A stretch of 45,484 nt of DNA from Desulfuromonadales bacterium (lineage in GTDB: Bacteria; Desulfobacterota; Desulfuromonadia; Desulfuromonadales; JAHYIW01): the NCBI GenBank assembly GCA_029210745.1, contig JARGFI010000021.1:1-45484 (forward strand). Reading direction: 5' to 3'. Position numbers and translations under genes: made by a program. Under the pieces are notes generated by a model, which was not told the DNA's origin, did no database searches, and worked only from the letters and a program-made list of their open reading frames with translations. Shown here one piece after another: positions 1 through 10,670 of the stretch (position 1 is the stretch's first letter; each line of letters starts with the position of its first letter).

Positions 1-74
1 TATGTCCAGCGTTTAACTTGATCGAATACCCTCATTTATAGCGTTCACACCTCCCTCAGTTATCGTGTTTACTC

Positions 75-560
75 TCAGGACGACAACATTTCCAGCGGTC
101 CAAGAAAGTCAGCCAGTTGCGCTGACTGATCAAAGGAGGGCGGATTAAAGGTTCCGTTGGCTATTTTTTTCTCGAGGATTTTTAATCGCTGCCTCGCTGC
201 AGCAAAGTGGTTCCAGCCATGATTCACCAACCTACCCTTTGCCATGACGTTGGTAGGTGACTTTTCACGAGAATCGGCTTGAGCCGAATCTTCACCTGAT
301 TCCGGAGCCCCCTCAGGGGAATCTTCTGAGCTTGGAACAGCACCCTCCACGGATGTACCGGAATCAATCGCGTCAGCAGGTGACCCTGCGAGTGAGTCAG
401 CGGGTGAGGAAGAAACGGCTGACGTCTCGCCCGTGGCCACAACCGGGGGCGTTGAAACGGCAGTCGCAGAAGGCACTCCTGTCCCTTCCGCCCAGACCGC
501 AGCCAAAGGAAATAGAACAATAAATATTGAGCAAAAGAACAAAGTAATAGACCGTTTCAA
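75..560 (-). CDS. Secreted low-complexity protein of unknown function
   Basis: A 161-residue protein if read from the TTG at 560. I prefer this start because a strong GGAGG lies 7 bases upstream and the protein then opens with a classic signal peptide: KR, a hydrophobic core ITLFFCSIFIVLFPLAA, and a VWA|EG cleavage-like site. The frame stays open upstream to a GTG at 782. Residues about 25-105 are rich in Ser, Pro, Ala, Glu, Asp and Gly and look disordered. The last 55 residues are more ordered and basic (GRLVNHGWNHFAAARQRLKI) and could be a short helical domain. No family is recognised. The product is probably periplasmic or extracellular. The reading frame and signal peptide are well supported; the function is unknown. 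Confidence 0.55.
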   Translation of the reverse strand: MKRSITLFFCSIFIVLFPLAAVWAEGTGVPSATAVSTPPVVATGETSAVSSSPADSLAGSPADAIDSGTSVEGAVPSSEDSPEGAPESGEDSAQADSREKSPTNVMAKGRLVNHGWNHFAAARQRLKILEKKIANGTFNPPSFDQSAQLADFLGPLEMLSS

Positions 561-778
561 AACACGACCTCCAATAACTACTGTAAGGTTAAAAAACAGC
601 ATAATTGCTGTAAGCTTTTGGTAAGTATGATTCCTTGACATAGCGGCTCCGCTTTTCGATTTATGTGTCTGTGTCTGATCTTCGCGCAGCTGGCTGGCCG
701 TGAAAACTTCCGCGTATCGAAACCTGCCTAAACTCCCATCGGGAGAAGCTGTATCGCACTGGCTTTCGTGGTGTTGTT

Positions 779-1024
779 TCACTCTCCACGTTGGCCCATA
801 CCAACGAACACAAGAATTGGCGCATCTTTCAGGATTTTGCCTGGTGCTGACTTGGATGGCCCGGAAACTCTGTCAAGACAAACCATTTTCCTCTGGCTTG
901 AACAACCGATGTCTGCCTTTGACTCGACCATTAACCTGAGTCTCACGCTATTCCCCTGAGCTGAACTCCAGACCACTAAGGTCGCCATCAAAATGCATAT
1001 ATTGCGCAACTTGCGGGAAAGCAT
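779..1024 (-). CDS. Possible small exported protein
   Basis: An 81-residue ORF starting with ATG at 1024. Its N-terminus looks like a signal peptide: SRKLR, then ICILMATLVVWSS, then AQG. The rest contains two cysteines and no recognised motif. The ribosome-binding site is weak (AGG four bases before the ATG). Its stop overlaps by four bases (GTGA) the upstream GTG of the next ORF, which would suggest coupling if that longer start were used. It could equally be a chance ORF in the leader of the gene at 75-560. Confidence 0.28.
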   Translation of the reverse strand: MLSRKLRNICILMATLVVWSSAQGNSVRLRLMVESKADIGCSSQRKMVCLDRVSGPSKSAPGKILKDAPILVFVGMGQRGE

Positions 1025-1186
1025 TAACCTATGTGGCCATCACGACAGACAAGGTTCACGATGTTTGAATGCTCAATAACATACTGGTCCCCAAGGAGTA
1101 AACATTAGTCAAAATTTTTCGTCGTATTGCAAACGCCCCCCCTATCCTCCAAATTCATATAAAAACGCCTTGCGATTTTCCACCAT

Positions 1187-2707
1187 TCACCACACACTCG
1201 TTACGCTGAAACTCGCGACATGATCTGTTCGTTCGACACCCGCAACATAGCCGACATTCTCGATAGAATCGTTTGCGTAGCGGGCCTTCAGTTGCCAGTC
1301 AGGCGCGACCATCCAGTCGACAGCCACAAACGACTGCCGGTGCTTTTCCAAAACAGCTTGATCAAAACCACGTTTTTCCCAATCACACCCCAGGATCATT
1401 TGTACACTTTCAGCCAGCCACCAATCAAGTGCAATATACCAGTCTTTGCCCCCGCCACCGACGTGATGACCAAGGATCTTTCCATTATAGGTATATCCCG
1501 ACCGGTAAAGGGAGTGGCGATACCAGACCGGGCTTGAAAGGTCAGCATACTCCAGTCGCAACGAAACAGATTCACTCGGCTCAATTACCGGCAGGTAAAG
1601 CCCGCCAATATAGGCATTTTTGGCGATCCAGTGCCCCGCTTCATCTTCACCACCGACTTCACCGTACAACACCGTATTCCAGAGAAAGGGCAGATGAACA
1701 CTAAAATCAACAGCGGCGACTGAGTTGCTGGTGTCTTCACCACCGTTCAGATTTTTCCCCCCTAAAATGGTAACAAACTCACTGGCAGCAATATCCGGTC
1801 GCCCCTTACCACCAAAGATGACACAGCGCGACAAACCGAGCTCGAACCAGGGAAACGGCTTGACATCAATGCGCATTCCGGCAAAGTAGGGCTCGGCAAC
1901 CGTGCGCGTTTCTTCCAGACGACTCCAGAAAAGGTCCAAACGCAGCGGCCCTAAAAAACGGAAAAACCCTGGCAATATGAGCGGTGACGGATTGGTTATC
2001 CGCAGCATGTCCCGCGGCTTTGCATTGTTGCTCAGAACCAGCGAACCGTGCCTGCCACGTCCCCACCAGAGTGATTGTCGACCGACTGAGAGTTCAAATG
2101 CCAAAAGTTGCAGCGCCAGTTTACTGTGACGCGTCTCGAAGTGACGCTCCGCCTGGGTGTAATTATTGTCCAGATAGCTCAGCGACGGCTGCCAACTGAC
2201 CAGCAGCCAGTCAGAAAAACGCAGCTCCGATGTCCAGCCCAGCTCAATGTTATGGCTTTCTGAATAATCCCTGCCCGTCGCGTTATAATCGAGAGCAAAC
2301 TGTCGCGCATTGGTTCGCGGAATTGTCGTCGGTTGTCCGTCGCGATAATCATAACGCAGGGTAACACGGGTGATGGGCTGAATATAGCTCTTTGCGGCAG
2401 CGGAAGAGGTGGTCAGAATATCACCGGCAAACTCTTTTTTCAAGAGCCTGAGAAGTTTCCGGTTGAACGGTGAAACACCCTGGTCGGACAGCATGTTCTG
2501 CTCTGCCTCAACAACCAGACGCGCCGCCTCCGAGCGGGCGTACGGCCTATTTCCGGACAATGCTGATTGCACCGCTCCGGACGCAGTCAACCGGTCGAGG
2601 GCGGAATAAACCCAGCTGCCCAAGGGCAGCGACGAAGAAACTTCTGCTGCATGCGCGCTCACGCAAAACACACACCAAAAGACTGAGGCGAACAGAAACT
2701 GACGCAA
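1187..2707 (-). CDS. Wzi-like capsule assembly outer-membrane protein
   Basis: About 506 residues from the TTG at 2707. I choose this start because GAGAGG lies 9 bases upstream and the product then begins directly with a signal peptide (RQFLFASVFWCVFCVSAHAA). The frame also runs back to a TTG at 2740. The mature protein has a helical N-terminal segment (SALDRLTASGAVQS...EAARLVVEAEQN). A predicted beta-barrel follows, with the Wzi-family signature VGRQSLWWGRGRHGSLVLSNN and ITNPSPLILPG. The chain ends in aromatic VTSVW, as expected for an outer-membrane barrel. Wzi-type proteins bind or organise surface capsule or exopolysaccharide. No capsule biosynthesis genes sit beside it, so the ligand is unknown. 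It follows lnt on the same strand after a gap of about 96 bases. Confidence 0.8.
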   Translation of the reverse strand: MRQFLFASVFWCVFCVSAHAAEVSSSLPLGSWVYSALDRLTASGAVQSALSGNRPYARSEAARLVVEAEQNMLSDQGVSPFNRKLLRLLKKEFAGDILTTSSAAAKSYIQPITRVTLRYDYRDGQPTTIPRTNARQFALDYNATGRDYSESHNIELGWTSELRFSDWLLVSWQPSLSYLDNNYTQAERHFETRHSKLALQLLAFELSVGRQSLWWGRGRHGSLVLSNNAKPRDMLRITNPSPLILPGFFRFLGPLRLDLFWSRLEETRTVAEPYFAGMRIDVKPFPWFELGLSRCVIFGGKGRPDIAASEFVTILGGKNLNGGEDTSNSVAAVDFSVHLPFLWNTVLYGEVGGEDEAGHWIAKNAYIGGLYLPVIEPSESVSLRLEYADLSSPVWYRHSLYRSGYTYNGKILGHHVGGGGKDWYIALDWWLAESVQMILGCDWEKRGFDQAVLEKHRQSFVAVDWMVAPDWQLKARYANDSIENVGYVAGVERTDHVASFSVTSVW

Positions 2708-2803
2708 AAAATCGGACCTCTCGAGAATGGCATTGAACAAGTGGCGAAAAATAACAGAAAAACACTTTTAATTCAAAATAAAAATCTGCACTCCGGCCAT
2801 GAG

Positions 2804-4318
2804 CTATGGTTGTCGTTTTAAGTATCGTCGCAACAACAGAAGAGAAATCGCGCAACAAAGGTAAGGCAAAGTAAACCCGAACTGCCGGTAAAGTGTCGAC
2901 TCGGCGCCGGGGAAAATCCCGGCGGTCAGGGTTGCCTCCATGAACAACCCGCTTTGCGCAATAATTTCCCCGGACGGCGCAATAAACGCGCTCACCCCGG
3001 TATTGGCCGCGCGAGCCACCCAGATGCGGTTTTCAATCGCGCGCACCCGCGTCATCGCCAGATGCTGCCAGGGCGCGGAGGTGTTGCCGAACCAGGCGTC
3101 ATTGGTGATATTGACCAGCAGATCGGCTCCGCGCCGCACATACTCCGCCGCCAGTTCGGGGAAGATTCCCTCAAAACAGACCAGCACTCCGGCCTTTTTT
3201 CCGTCAAAGTCGAGAGGGGTCATTTCACCAGGGGAAAACTCGCCGATTCCGACGACCAGTTTATCAACAAAAGTGAGTATATTTTTCAGCGGAACGTACT
3301 CACCGAAGGGCACCAGATGAACCTTGTCGCTGCGCCCCGATATTTCACCGCTCGGGGTCAGCATGAAGGCACTGTTAAAATAACGTAAACCTTCTCCGTT
3401 CGCTTCGTAGGCCGGACTGCCGAAAAGCAAATGAACCGACTGGTCGCGGGCGATATCACGCACCTGACGAGACAATTGATTGCTCTCCTGAAAATAGAAG
3501 GGCGTCGCGCTTTCCGGCCAGATGATCAACTCCGGTGTGACCACCGCCGGGCTGAGCGAAAGGTGCCGGTAGGTATCGAGGGTAACTTGCTGGTAGGCGG
3601 GATCCCACTTCAATGACTGAGCAATATTGCCCTGTACCAGAGTGACCCGGGTACGCTCATCCGTCGTGCCACTGTGTAAATTATCGAGCCGAAACCAGCC
3701 ATAACCGATAACACAGAGGATGAGCAACACGGTCCCCGCCAGCACCGGTCTCAGTTCAATCCGGCGCACACGCTCAGCCAGAAGCCACTCGGCAATCACG
3801 GCATTGACCAGCATGATGATAAAGCCGATGCCGTAAACCCCGAACATGTCGGCGAACTGGGCAACGATCAGGTTGTCGCTCTGCGAATATCCGAGCAATC
3901 CCCAGGGGAACCCGCTGAACAGCTTCGCGCGGACAAACTCCAGGGCAATCCACAACGACGGCAATGACAGATAATAGGGGAGATGAATTTTTTGACGCAG
4001 GGCAACCGCAAAAAAGAGGGCAAAAGCAAAATAAAGGGCAAGATAACCGCTCAATAACAGATAGGCTATCAGAGAGAAAAACCAGTTCAATCCCCCGAAG
4101 GTGGTCATGACGACGTTCACCCAGTAAAGAACAAGGGCAAAGAAAACCACGCCGACGATGAAACCGTTTCGCCACGGGCGCTGTCGTGCGGCAATCAGCA
4201 CCGGGACAAAAGCGAACCAGGCACAAAGATAGAAGCCGGGACGGGGATAGGCGAGCGCCAGCAAGATCCCGCTGGCAAGACTGGCCATCAATGCTGAATC
4301 GATCGGCAGGCGACGCAT
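2804..4318 (-). CDS. lnt: Apolipoprotein N-acyltransferase
   Basis: A 504-residue inner-membrane enzyme that adds the third acyl chain to the N-terminal cysteine of lipoproteins, the last step of lipoprotein maturation. The N-terminal third is a set of hydrophobic helices (from ALMASLASGILLALAYPRPG onward). The C-terminal half is a nitrilase-like domain with the expected Glu (WPESATPF), Lys (KVHLVPFGEYVP) and Cys (GVLVCFEG, around residue 380) regions, and NITNDAWFG downstream. The length is normal for the family. It starts two bases after the stop of the ybeX-like gene, as in the ybeZ-ybeY-ybeX-lnt arrangement of Escherichia coli, and is almost certainly co-transcribed with it. Confidence 0.96.
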   Translation of the reverse strand: MRRLPIDSALMASLASGILLALAYPRPGFYLCAWFAFVPVLIAARQRPWRNGFIVGVVFFALVLYWVNVVMTTFGGLNWFFSLIAYLLLSGYLALYFAFALFFAVALRQKIHLPYYLSLPSLWIALEFVRAKLFSGFPWGLLGYSQSDNLIVAQFADMFGVYGIGFIIMLVNAVIAEWLLAERVRRIELRPVLAGTVLLILCVIGYGWFRLDNLHSGTTDERTRVTLVQGNIAQSLKWDPAYQQVTLDTYRHLSLSPAVVTPELIIWPESATPFYFQESNQLSRQVRDIARDQSVHLLFGSPAYEANGEGLRYFNSAFMLTPSGEISGRSDKVHLVPFGEYVPLKNILTFVDKLVVGIGEFSPGEMTPLDFDGKKAGVLVCFEGIFPELAAEYVRRGADLLVNITNDAWFGNTSAPWQHLAMTRVRAIENRIWVARAANTGVSAFIAPSGEIIAQSGLFMEATLTAGIFPGAESTLYRQFGFTLPYLCCAISLLLLRRYLKRQP

Positions 4319-4320
4319 GA

Positions 4321-5178
4321 TCAGGCAACGGGAAGGGTATCGGGAGGATCAAGCGGGGTGACACGCACTTTACGAATCGAACGCGCATCACTCTCGACAA
4401 CACTCATGCGCAGCCCCTGATCAACAACTGCCTCTCCCGATTTGGGGAGATAACCAAAAATCTGGCACAGATACCCCCCGACTGAATCGATCTTGTCCCG
4501 CAATATTTCCACATTGAAATAGTCCTCAAATTCCTCCAGACTCATGCGGGCATCGACCAGCACGCCACCATCCGACTCGACAATCAGCAGATCTTCTTCC
4601 TGATCAAACTCGTCCTGAATATCCCCCACGATCTCTTCCAGCAGGTCTTCAATCGTAATCAGCCCGGAAGTTCCGCCATATTCATCGACGGCGATCGCCA
4701 GATGAACGCGTTTGACTTTAAATTCCTGAAGGAGTTCCTCAATATTCTTGGTTTCAGGGACAAAATAAGGCTCGCGCATGACCTTGCCGAGATTAATCTC
4801 AGCATTGTCAACCCCCCAGTAATTGAGCAAGTCCTTGGCGTAAACGACACCGACGATACGGTCGACACTCCCCGCATAGAGCGGGATACGGGAATGCCCG
4901 GCATCGATAATTGCCTTGAGAACCTCGCTAACGCCAGCTTCGACCGCGCAACAAACCATGTCGGTTCGCGGTACCATGATTTCACGTACAATCGTCTCGC
5001 CGAGGGTAAAGATCGAGTGAAGCATCTCCCCTTCATCTTCGTTGATAACGCCTTCGGCCTCGGATTTCTCAATAATTTCCTGGAGTTCTTTTTCCGTCAA
5101 GGCGGGACGCGGCCCACCAGAAAGCAACAGAAAAAAACGCTTCCAGAGCGGGAACAAGTGTTTTTCTTCTTTACCCAC
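4321..5178 (-). CDS. ybeX: CBS-domain protein, CorC/HlyC family
   Basis: A 285-residue cytosolic protein with two CBS domains and a C-terminal CorC/HlyC transporter-associated domain. The first CBS region includes REIMVPRTDM, HSRIPLYAGS and IVGVVYAKDLL. The second includes VHLAIAVDEYGGTSG and LITIEDLLEEIVGDI. It starts with GTG at 5178, preceded by GGGG. Unlike the membrane-bound HlyC-type proteins it lacks an N-terminal DUF21 membrane domain, so it matches the short YbeX/CorC type. That protein has been linked to magnesium efflux and, with YbeY, to ribosome maturation. It lies 68 bases after ybeY and directly before lnt in the same operon. Confidence 0.92.
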   Translation of the reverse strand: MGKEEKHLFPLWKRFFLLLSGGPRPALTEKELQEIIEKSEAEGVINEDEGEMLHSIFTLGETIVREIMVPRTDMVCCAVEAGVSEVLKAIIDAGHSRIPLYAGSVDRIVGVVYAKDLLNYWGVDNAEINLGKVMREPYFVPETKNIEELLQEFKVKRVHLAIAVDEYGGTSGLITIEDLLEEIVGDIQDEFDQEEDLLIVESDGGVLVDARMSLEEFEDYFNVEILRDKIDSVGGYLCQIFGYLPKSGEAVVDQGLRMSVVESDARSIRKVRVTPLDPPDTLPVA

Positions 5179-5246
5179 AAGAGCCCCTTAAACATCGACA
5201 CACTGATTGATAGATTGGCAGCGAGTCTTCCCAGGTCAAAACCTGC

Positions 5247-5717
5247 TCAGGCATGATCTGTGGCAGTCAACATTTCGGTTTCAATCAAGCGAAAGATTTC
5301 CTGTTCTTTTGCTTCCATGATCCGGGCTTCACCTTCATCGCCGCGCTCATGATCATATCCCAGCAGATGCAAAATACCGTGCAGAAGAAGGAAAATGAGT
5401 TCACGCAGCGGATCGATTCCGGCTTCGAGGGCGTCACGCGTTGCCGTATCGACCGAGATGGCAACATCTCCGAGCAAGGTGGGCTGCACCCCGACGCCGT
5501 CACCTTCCTGCATCGGAAATGAGATGACATTCGTCGGCCGATCGTGCTGCAGATAGGCTTTGTTCAAAGCGTGGATTTCGTCGTCGCTGACAATAATGAT
5601 TGACAGTTCCGCGTCAGGACATGCCAAGGCGTTTAAGATCTTCCTTGCGGCCCGCTTCAGCAGTAACGTGGGTATCTTGTGTTTCTTTTGCCGGTTCTCG
5701 AGGTGAATCGTCGCCAT
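5247..5717 (-). CDS. ybeY: Endoribonuclease/rRNA maturation factor YbeY
   Basis: A 156-residue zinc metalloprotein involved in 16S rRNA 3'-end maturation and ribosome quality control. The family's zinc motif is present as HGILHLLGYDHERG. The frame is open upstream to 5774, but MATIHLENRQ at 5717 fits the normal YbeY N-terminus. With this start the gene overlaps the end of the HD-phosphodiesterase gene by about 100 bases, in a different frame. That is longer than usual, but the conserved domain begins well inside it. It belongs to the phoH-ybeY-ybeX-lnt operon. Confidence 0.93.
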   Translation of the reverse strand: MATIHLENRQKKHKIPTLLLKRAARKILNALACPDAELSIIIVSDDEIHALNKAYLQHDRPTNVISFPMQEGDGVGVQPTLLGDVAISVDTATRDALEAGIDPLRELIFLLLHGILHLLGYDHERGDEGEARIMEAKEQEIFRLIETEMLTATDHA

Positions 5718-8004
5718 TTTTCTTTCTCGTTGCGTCTTTGTCGCGCTCTTTAAAGGCCGGTTCGGGGTAGTCAATCCGCTGATGGAAAATCCCGCCCAGG
5801 ATCTGATTGAAACTCTTGGCGATATTATGCAGGTCTTTCAGGGTCAGTTCACATTCATTGAGCTGTCCGTCGTTGAAGATATTATTGATAATTTTCTGCA
5901 CTAACCCCTGAATGCGTGCCGGGGTCGGATCGGTCAGGGTCCGGCTGGCGGCCTCAACGGCGTCGGCAAGCATGATCAGTGCCGCCTCCCGGGTTTGCGG
6001 TTTCGGCCCGGGATAACGATAATCCTGTTCATTGATCGCCGGCATGTCTGTCCCGGCCTGGGTCTTGGCCTTTTCGTAGAAAAATTTGATCAGAGCCGTC
6101 CCCTGGTGCTGGCGGATGATATCGACCAGAGCTTCTCCCAACTTGATCTCACGTGCCATTTCGGCACCATCCTTGACATGCGAAATCAGAATCAAGGCAC
6201 TCATCGAAGGGGCGAGACGATCATGCCGGTTTTCTCCCCCCCTGATATTTTCAACGAAATACAGTGGTTTTTTGATCTTGCCGATGTCGTGGTAATAAGC
6301 AGCCACCCTGGCCAGCAAAGGGTTCGCGTTAATCTCTTCAGCCGCCGCCTCGACCAGATTGCCGACAATAATTGAATGGTGATAGGTGCCGGGCGCCTGG
6401 ATCATCAGTTCGCGCAAAATCGGCGTGTTCATGTTCGCCAACTCAAGCAACTTGACATCGGTGGTGTATTTAAACAGGTATTCAATTAGCGGGACCGTGC
6501 CATTGACAATCACCGCGCAAACCAGCCCGTTGCCAAGGGCAAACCCGAGTTTATACAGCAGTTGCACCTCAAATCCACGCCCGCTCAACAGATGTAAACC
6601 AAGAACCAGGGAAACGTTCGCAAGGGACAGAATCAATCCGGCCCGATAAAGGGTCGTGCGTTGTTTACACTGGCGCACCCCGTGTGCGCCAACCAGACTT
6701 CCCAGAAACACATAAAGGGTAATAAACAGGCTGTTGCCGAAGAGAACCCCGGCAAGAAGAGCGACTGACAGCGTAAAGAACAGGGCAATTTCAGAATTGA
6801 GCACAATCCGCACCAGCATTGCCCCGGCAGCAAAGGGAATCACGTAATAATAACTGGCACCATCGATCGCAGGGAGTGTCCCTTCGAGAGCGGTCGAAAC
6901 AAAGATCGAGACTTTGATAAGGACAAAAAGCCCGGCCAGGACAACGGTCAGAAAGAGGATATCGCGGTTACCGGGATTATATTTGCGGATATTGCGTCCG
7001 GCAAAACGATGCATGATAAAAAACAACAGGCTGATACAGATAAACATTCCAACCGCTGTTCGTTGATTCCCCGGCTCATTCCCCAATTCGCTGAGGGCAC
7101 GTAATTCCTGAATCTGCTCAACAGTCACCCGCTCCCCCTCGCGGACGATCATTTCTCCTTTTTTCACCTGAAACAAAACCGGGGCAACGGCTTCCAGCGC
7201 CTGCTGTTTGCGTGATTCGGTTTCATTTTTATTGAAAGTCAGATTGGGACGCAAAATCCGTTGACAGACTGCAATCAGCGTCTGCTTCTGCGCCCGGCTC
7301 AAACCGTCGATCTGCGATAATCGCTTGTGCAGCAACGTCTGGGCAGAGGCCAGGTCAAGGATTCCTTCCCCGCCCTTGACCACGTCCTCCTGCTGCGATT
7401 GAAGATTGCGCAGCACGACACCACGTTCAACGTCTGCGCTGAAAAGTCGGTTATTGGTAACTATCTTGCTTCGCAGCACCGCATTGATCGCCGTGCGCAC
7501 CGCCTCAATAAATTCAGGCGTTTTCGGCAAACCGTCAAGCCAGCGAATTTCTTCAATACTCAAGGAATCACCGAGCAGTCCGGTAACCTGCTGCGCCAAC
7601 GCTTCAAAGTTCTTCTCTCCAGGTGCACTTTCAGCCGCCACCAGGCGAAGGATCTGAATCAATTTCTTTTCAAGCTCTATCCCGGCGCGCGCATCGTAAT
7701 CGTATAACGGACGAACCGCGTCAGCCGCCTCCTGGCGTTTCTTGGCCGTCAACCCTTCATCAGGGATCAACATTTCTAGCGGAGCCTTGACATCGCGTGA
7801 CGCAACATCTCCCGGCGTATAATGGACCGGCGCAAAGCCTCCTTTGGGAATGATGACCCAGGTCAGAAAAAAGGTGAGCAGAAACAACAGACAATACCGC
7901 TGAGAGCGACTTTCGGGCCCCGCCTTCTCACGCCAGAAACCAGCCCACCAGATCTTCAACGGGCTTTCTTTTTCCGCCTTACGCTCGTTTTTTGTCATCA
8001 TCAT
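5614..8004 (-). CDS. 7TM-HD family cyclic-dinucleotide phosphodiesterase-like membrane protein
   Basis: A 796-residue membrane protein of the 7TM-HD (YqfF/PgpH-like) family. One N-terminal membrane segment (LLFLLTFFLTWVIIP) is followed by an extracytoplasmic domain of about 270 residues. Then come several membrane helices (from AVGMFICISLLFFIMHRF) and a cytoplasmic HD domain with YYHDIGKIKKP near residue 570. Other HD-family positions are visible (APGTYHHSIIVGNL, IISHVKDG-like ILISHVKDGAEMA, ADAVEAAS). PgpH homologues in Gram-positive bacteria hydrolyse cyclic di-AMP; the substrate here is not shown by the sequence. The last 40 residues are charged and low in complexity. Its ATG overlaps the phoH stop by four bases (ATGA), so the two are translationally coupled. 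Confidence 0.92.
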   Translation of the reverse strand: MMMTKNERKAEKESPLKIWWAGFWREKAGPESRSQRYCLLFLLTFFLTWVIIPKGGFAPVHYTPGDVASRDVKAPLEMLIPDEGLTAKKRQEAADAVRPLYDYDARAGIELEKKLIQILRLVAAESAPGEKNFEALAQQVTGLLGDSLSIEEIRWLDGLPKTPEFIEAVRTAINAVLRSKIVTNNRLFSADVERGVVLRNLQSQQEDVVKGGEGILDLASAQTLLHKRLSQIDGLSRAQKQTLIAVCQRILRPNLTFNKNETESRKQQALEAVAPVLFQVKKGEMIVREGERVTVEQIQELRALSELGNEPGNQRTAVGMFICISLLFFIMHRFAGRNIRKYNPGNRDILFLTVVLAGLFVLIKVSIFVSTALEGTLPAIDGASYYYVIPFAAGAMLVRIVLNSEIALFFTLSVALLAGVLFGNSLFITLYVFLGSLVGAHGVRQCKQRTTLYRAGLILSLANVSLVLGLHLLSGRGFEVQLLYKLGFALGNGLVCAVIVNGTVPLIEYLFKYTTDVKLLELANMNTPILRELMIQAPGTYHHSIIVGNLVEAAAEEINANPLLARVAAYYHDIGKIKKPLYFVENIRGGENRHDRLAPSMSALILISHVKDGAEMAREIKLGEALVDIIRQHQGTALIKFFYEKAKTQAGTDMPAINEQDYRYPGPKPQTREAALIMLADAVEAASRTLTDPTPARIQGLVQKIINNIFNDGQLNECELTLKDLHNIAKSFNQILGGIFHQRIDYPEPAFKERDKDATRKKNGDDSPREPAKETQDTHVTAEAGRKEDLKRLGMS

Positions 8005-8990
8005 GAAGAAGTATCACTTTTTTTTCGAAAGCTACGTTGATCGCGTTCATACGCCTGCACAATTGATTGTACAATCGGATGGCGCACAACATCCTGATCC
8101 GTAAAGTAATTAAAGCTGATTCCGTCAACCCCTTGCAAGATGCGTCGGGCTTCGACCAGGCCGGAGCCTTTTCCGTTTGGCAAATCGATCTGGGTAATAT
8201 CCCCGGTAATGACCGCGCGACTGCCAAGCCCGATCCGGGTGAGAAACATTTTCATCTGTTCAGCCGTGGTATTCTGGGCCTCATCGAGGATAACAAAGGC
8301 ATCATTCAAGGTTCGCCCGCGCATAAACGCCAACGGCGCGACCTCCACAACCCCTTTTTCAATCAGCTCCTGCCCTTGCTCCAGCCCCAGCATATCAAAT
8401 AACGCATCATAGAGCGGCCGCAGATAGGGGTTGACCTTCTCGGCAATGTCCCCCGGCAAAAAACCAAGCCGTTCCCCCGCTTCAACCGCCGGTCGTGCCA
8501 GCAGTATCCGGCTCACTTCTTTCTTTTTTAAATAGGCGACTGCCGTGGCCATGGCCAGGTAGGTTTTTCCGGTACCGGCCGGCCCGACGCCAAAGACCAC
8601 ATCGAATGAACGCATGGCGTCAAGATAACTTTTTTGCGCCAGACTTTTGGGAGCAATGATCTTGTTGCGTGCCGAGACAAAAACAGTGTCGAGGAAAATT
8701 TCTTTGAGTCGGGCACTGGAATCCTGACAGAGAACACGCACGGCATAATCGATATCGGCCGGATAGAGCGGATACCCGGCAACCAGAAGTGACTGTAGTT
8801 CTTCGAGTAATCGTCGGGCAATTTTGGCCTGTGCAGCATCACCCGTAATTGAGACATCAAGACCGTTCGAACTGATGCGCACGTCCAGTAGCCGTTCAAT
8901 CTTCTTCAGATGCCGATTTTGCTGCCCGAAGAGAAGACCTGCCATTGCCGGATCTGTACTGGCAAACTTCTCATTATTATTGTTCCCCAA
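8001..8990 (-). CDS. phoH: PhoH-family ATPase (YbeZ-like)
   Basis: About 329 residues from the TTG at 8990, preferred because AGGAAGGA lies six bases upstream; the frame is also open to a GTG at 9023. A short KH-like N-terminal region is followed by the PhoH P-loop ATPase core. This shows GVGPAGTGKTYLAMA (Walker A), a Walker B region with FVILDEAQNTT, and the sensor-like RAVITGDITQIDLP. PhoH/YbeZ proteins are cytosolic nucleotide-binding proteins, proposed to act with YbeY in RNA metabolism. This is the first gene of the minus-strand phoH-HD-ybeY-ybeX-lnt operon and is divergent from eno, with about 180 bases between them. Confidence 0.94.
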   Translation of the reverse strand: MGNNNNEKFASTDPAMAGLLFGQQNRHLKKIERLLDVRISSNGLDVSITGDAAQAKIARRLLEELQSLLVAGYPLYPADIDYAVRVLCQDSSARLKEIFLDTVFVSARNKIIAPKSLAQKSYLDAMRSFDVVFGVGPAGTGKTYLAMATAVAYLKKKEVSRILLARPAVEAGERLGFLPGDIAEKVNPYLRPLYDALFDMLGLEQGQELIEKGVVEVAPLAFMRGRTLNDAFVILDEAQNTTAEQMKMFLTRIGLGSRAVITGDITQIDLPNGKGSGLVEARRILQGVDGISFNYFTDQDVVRHPIVQSIVQAYERDQRSFRKKSDTSS

Positions 8991-9088
8991 AAGTTGTCCT
9001 TCCTCTGCCAATATTGCGAACACATACTGTTATCACTCCGGACATCTAAAATCAATTCTTTTTGCTTTGACGTAAAACCAGAAAAAAC

Positions 9089-9116
9089 TTTCAATTTCCG
9101 CCGATTATGATATAAA
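9089..9116 (+). promoter_or_regulatory. Possible sigma-70 promoter for eno
   Basis: TTTCAA, a 16-base spacer and TATAAA lie about 60 bases upstream of the enolase start, in the divergent phoH/eno region. The -10 box is good and the -35 box is weak. A TTGACG at 9068 is an alternative -35 for a poorer -10. Confidence 0.35.
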
Positions 9117-9149
9117 ACCGCGTATGACATACGGTTGTATTGACATTAA

Positions 9150-10460
<1,311 letters not shown>

Positions 10461-10488
10461 GTTCTGTCGCGTTATTGCGCTACCCATG

Positions 10489-10519
10489 CCCGCTGCGCAA
10501 GCAGCGGGTTTTTTTGTTT
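10489..10519 (+). terminator. Rho-independent terminator of eno
   Basis: Perfect 8-base arms CCCGCTGC and GCAGCGGG with a GCAA tetraloop are followed by seven T residues. It lies about 30 bases after the enolase stop. Confidence 0.93.
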
Positions 10520-10670
10520 CGACTTAATTCACTGTAATTAACCGCAATAACCTGCTATATTCATGGTATTTACTTCGATTTCATGGGGCTGTGTATCGGC
10601 TCTCGAATATATATTTGCAATCCACTCTTGACGCCAACCGGGCAACTCTCTGGATTGTACCAAAACGATT

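Noticed and set aside
561-1020. Possible cyclic di-GMP (GEMM) riboswitch before the secreted protein gene
   Set aside because: I looked for the conserved GGCAAACC...GAAA...GGGACGCAAAGC core on the minus strand. Only loose fragments were present.
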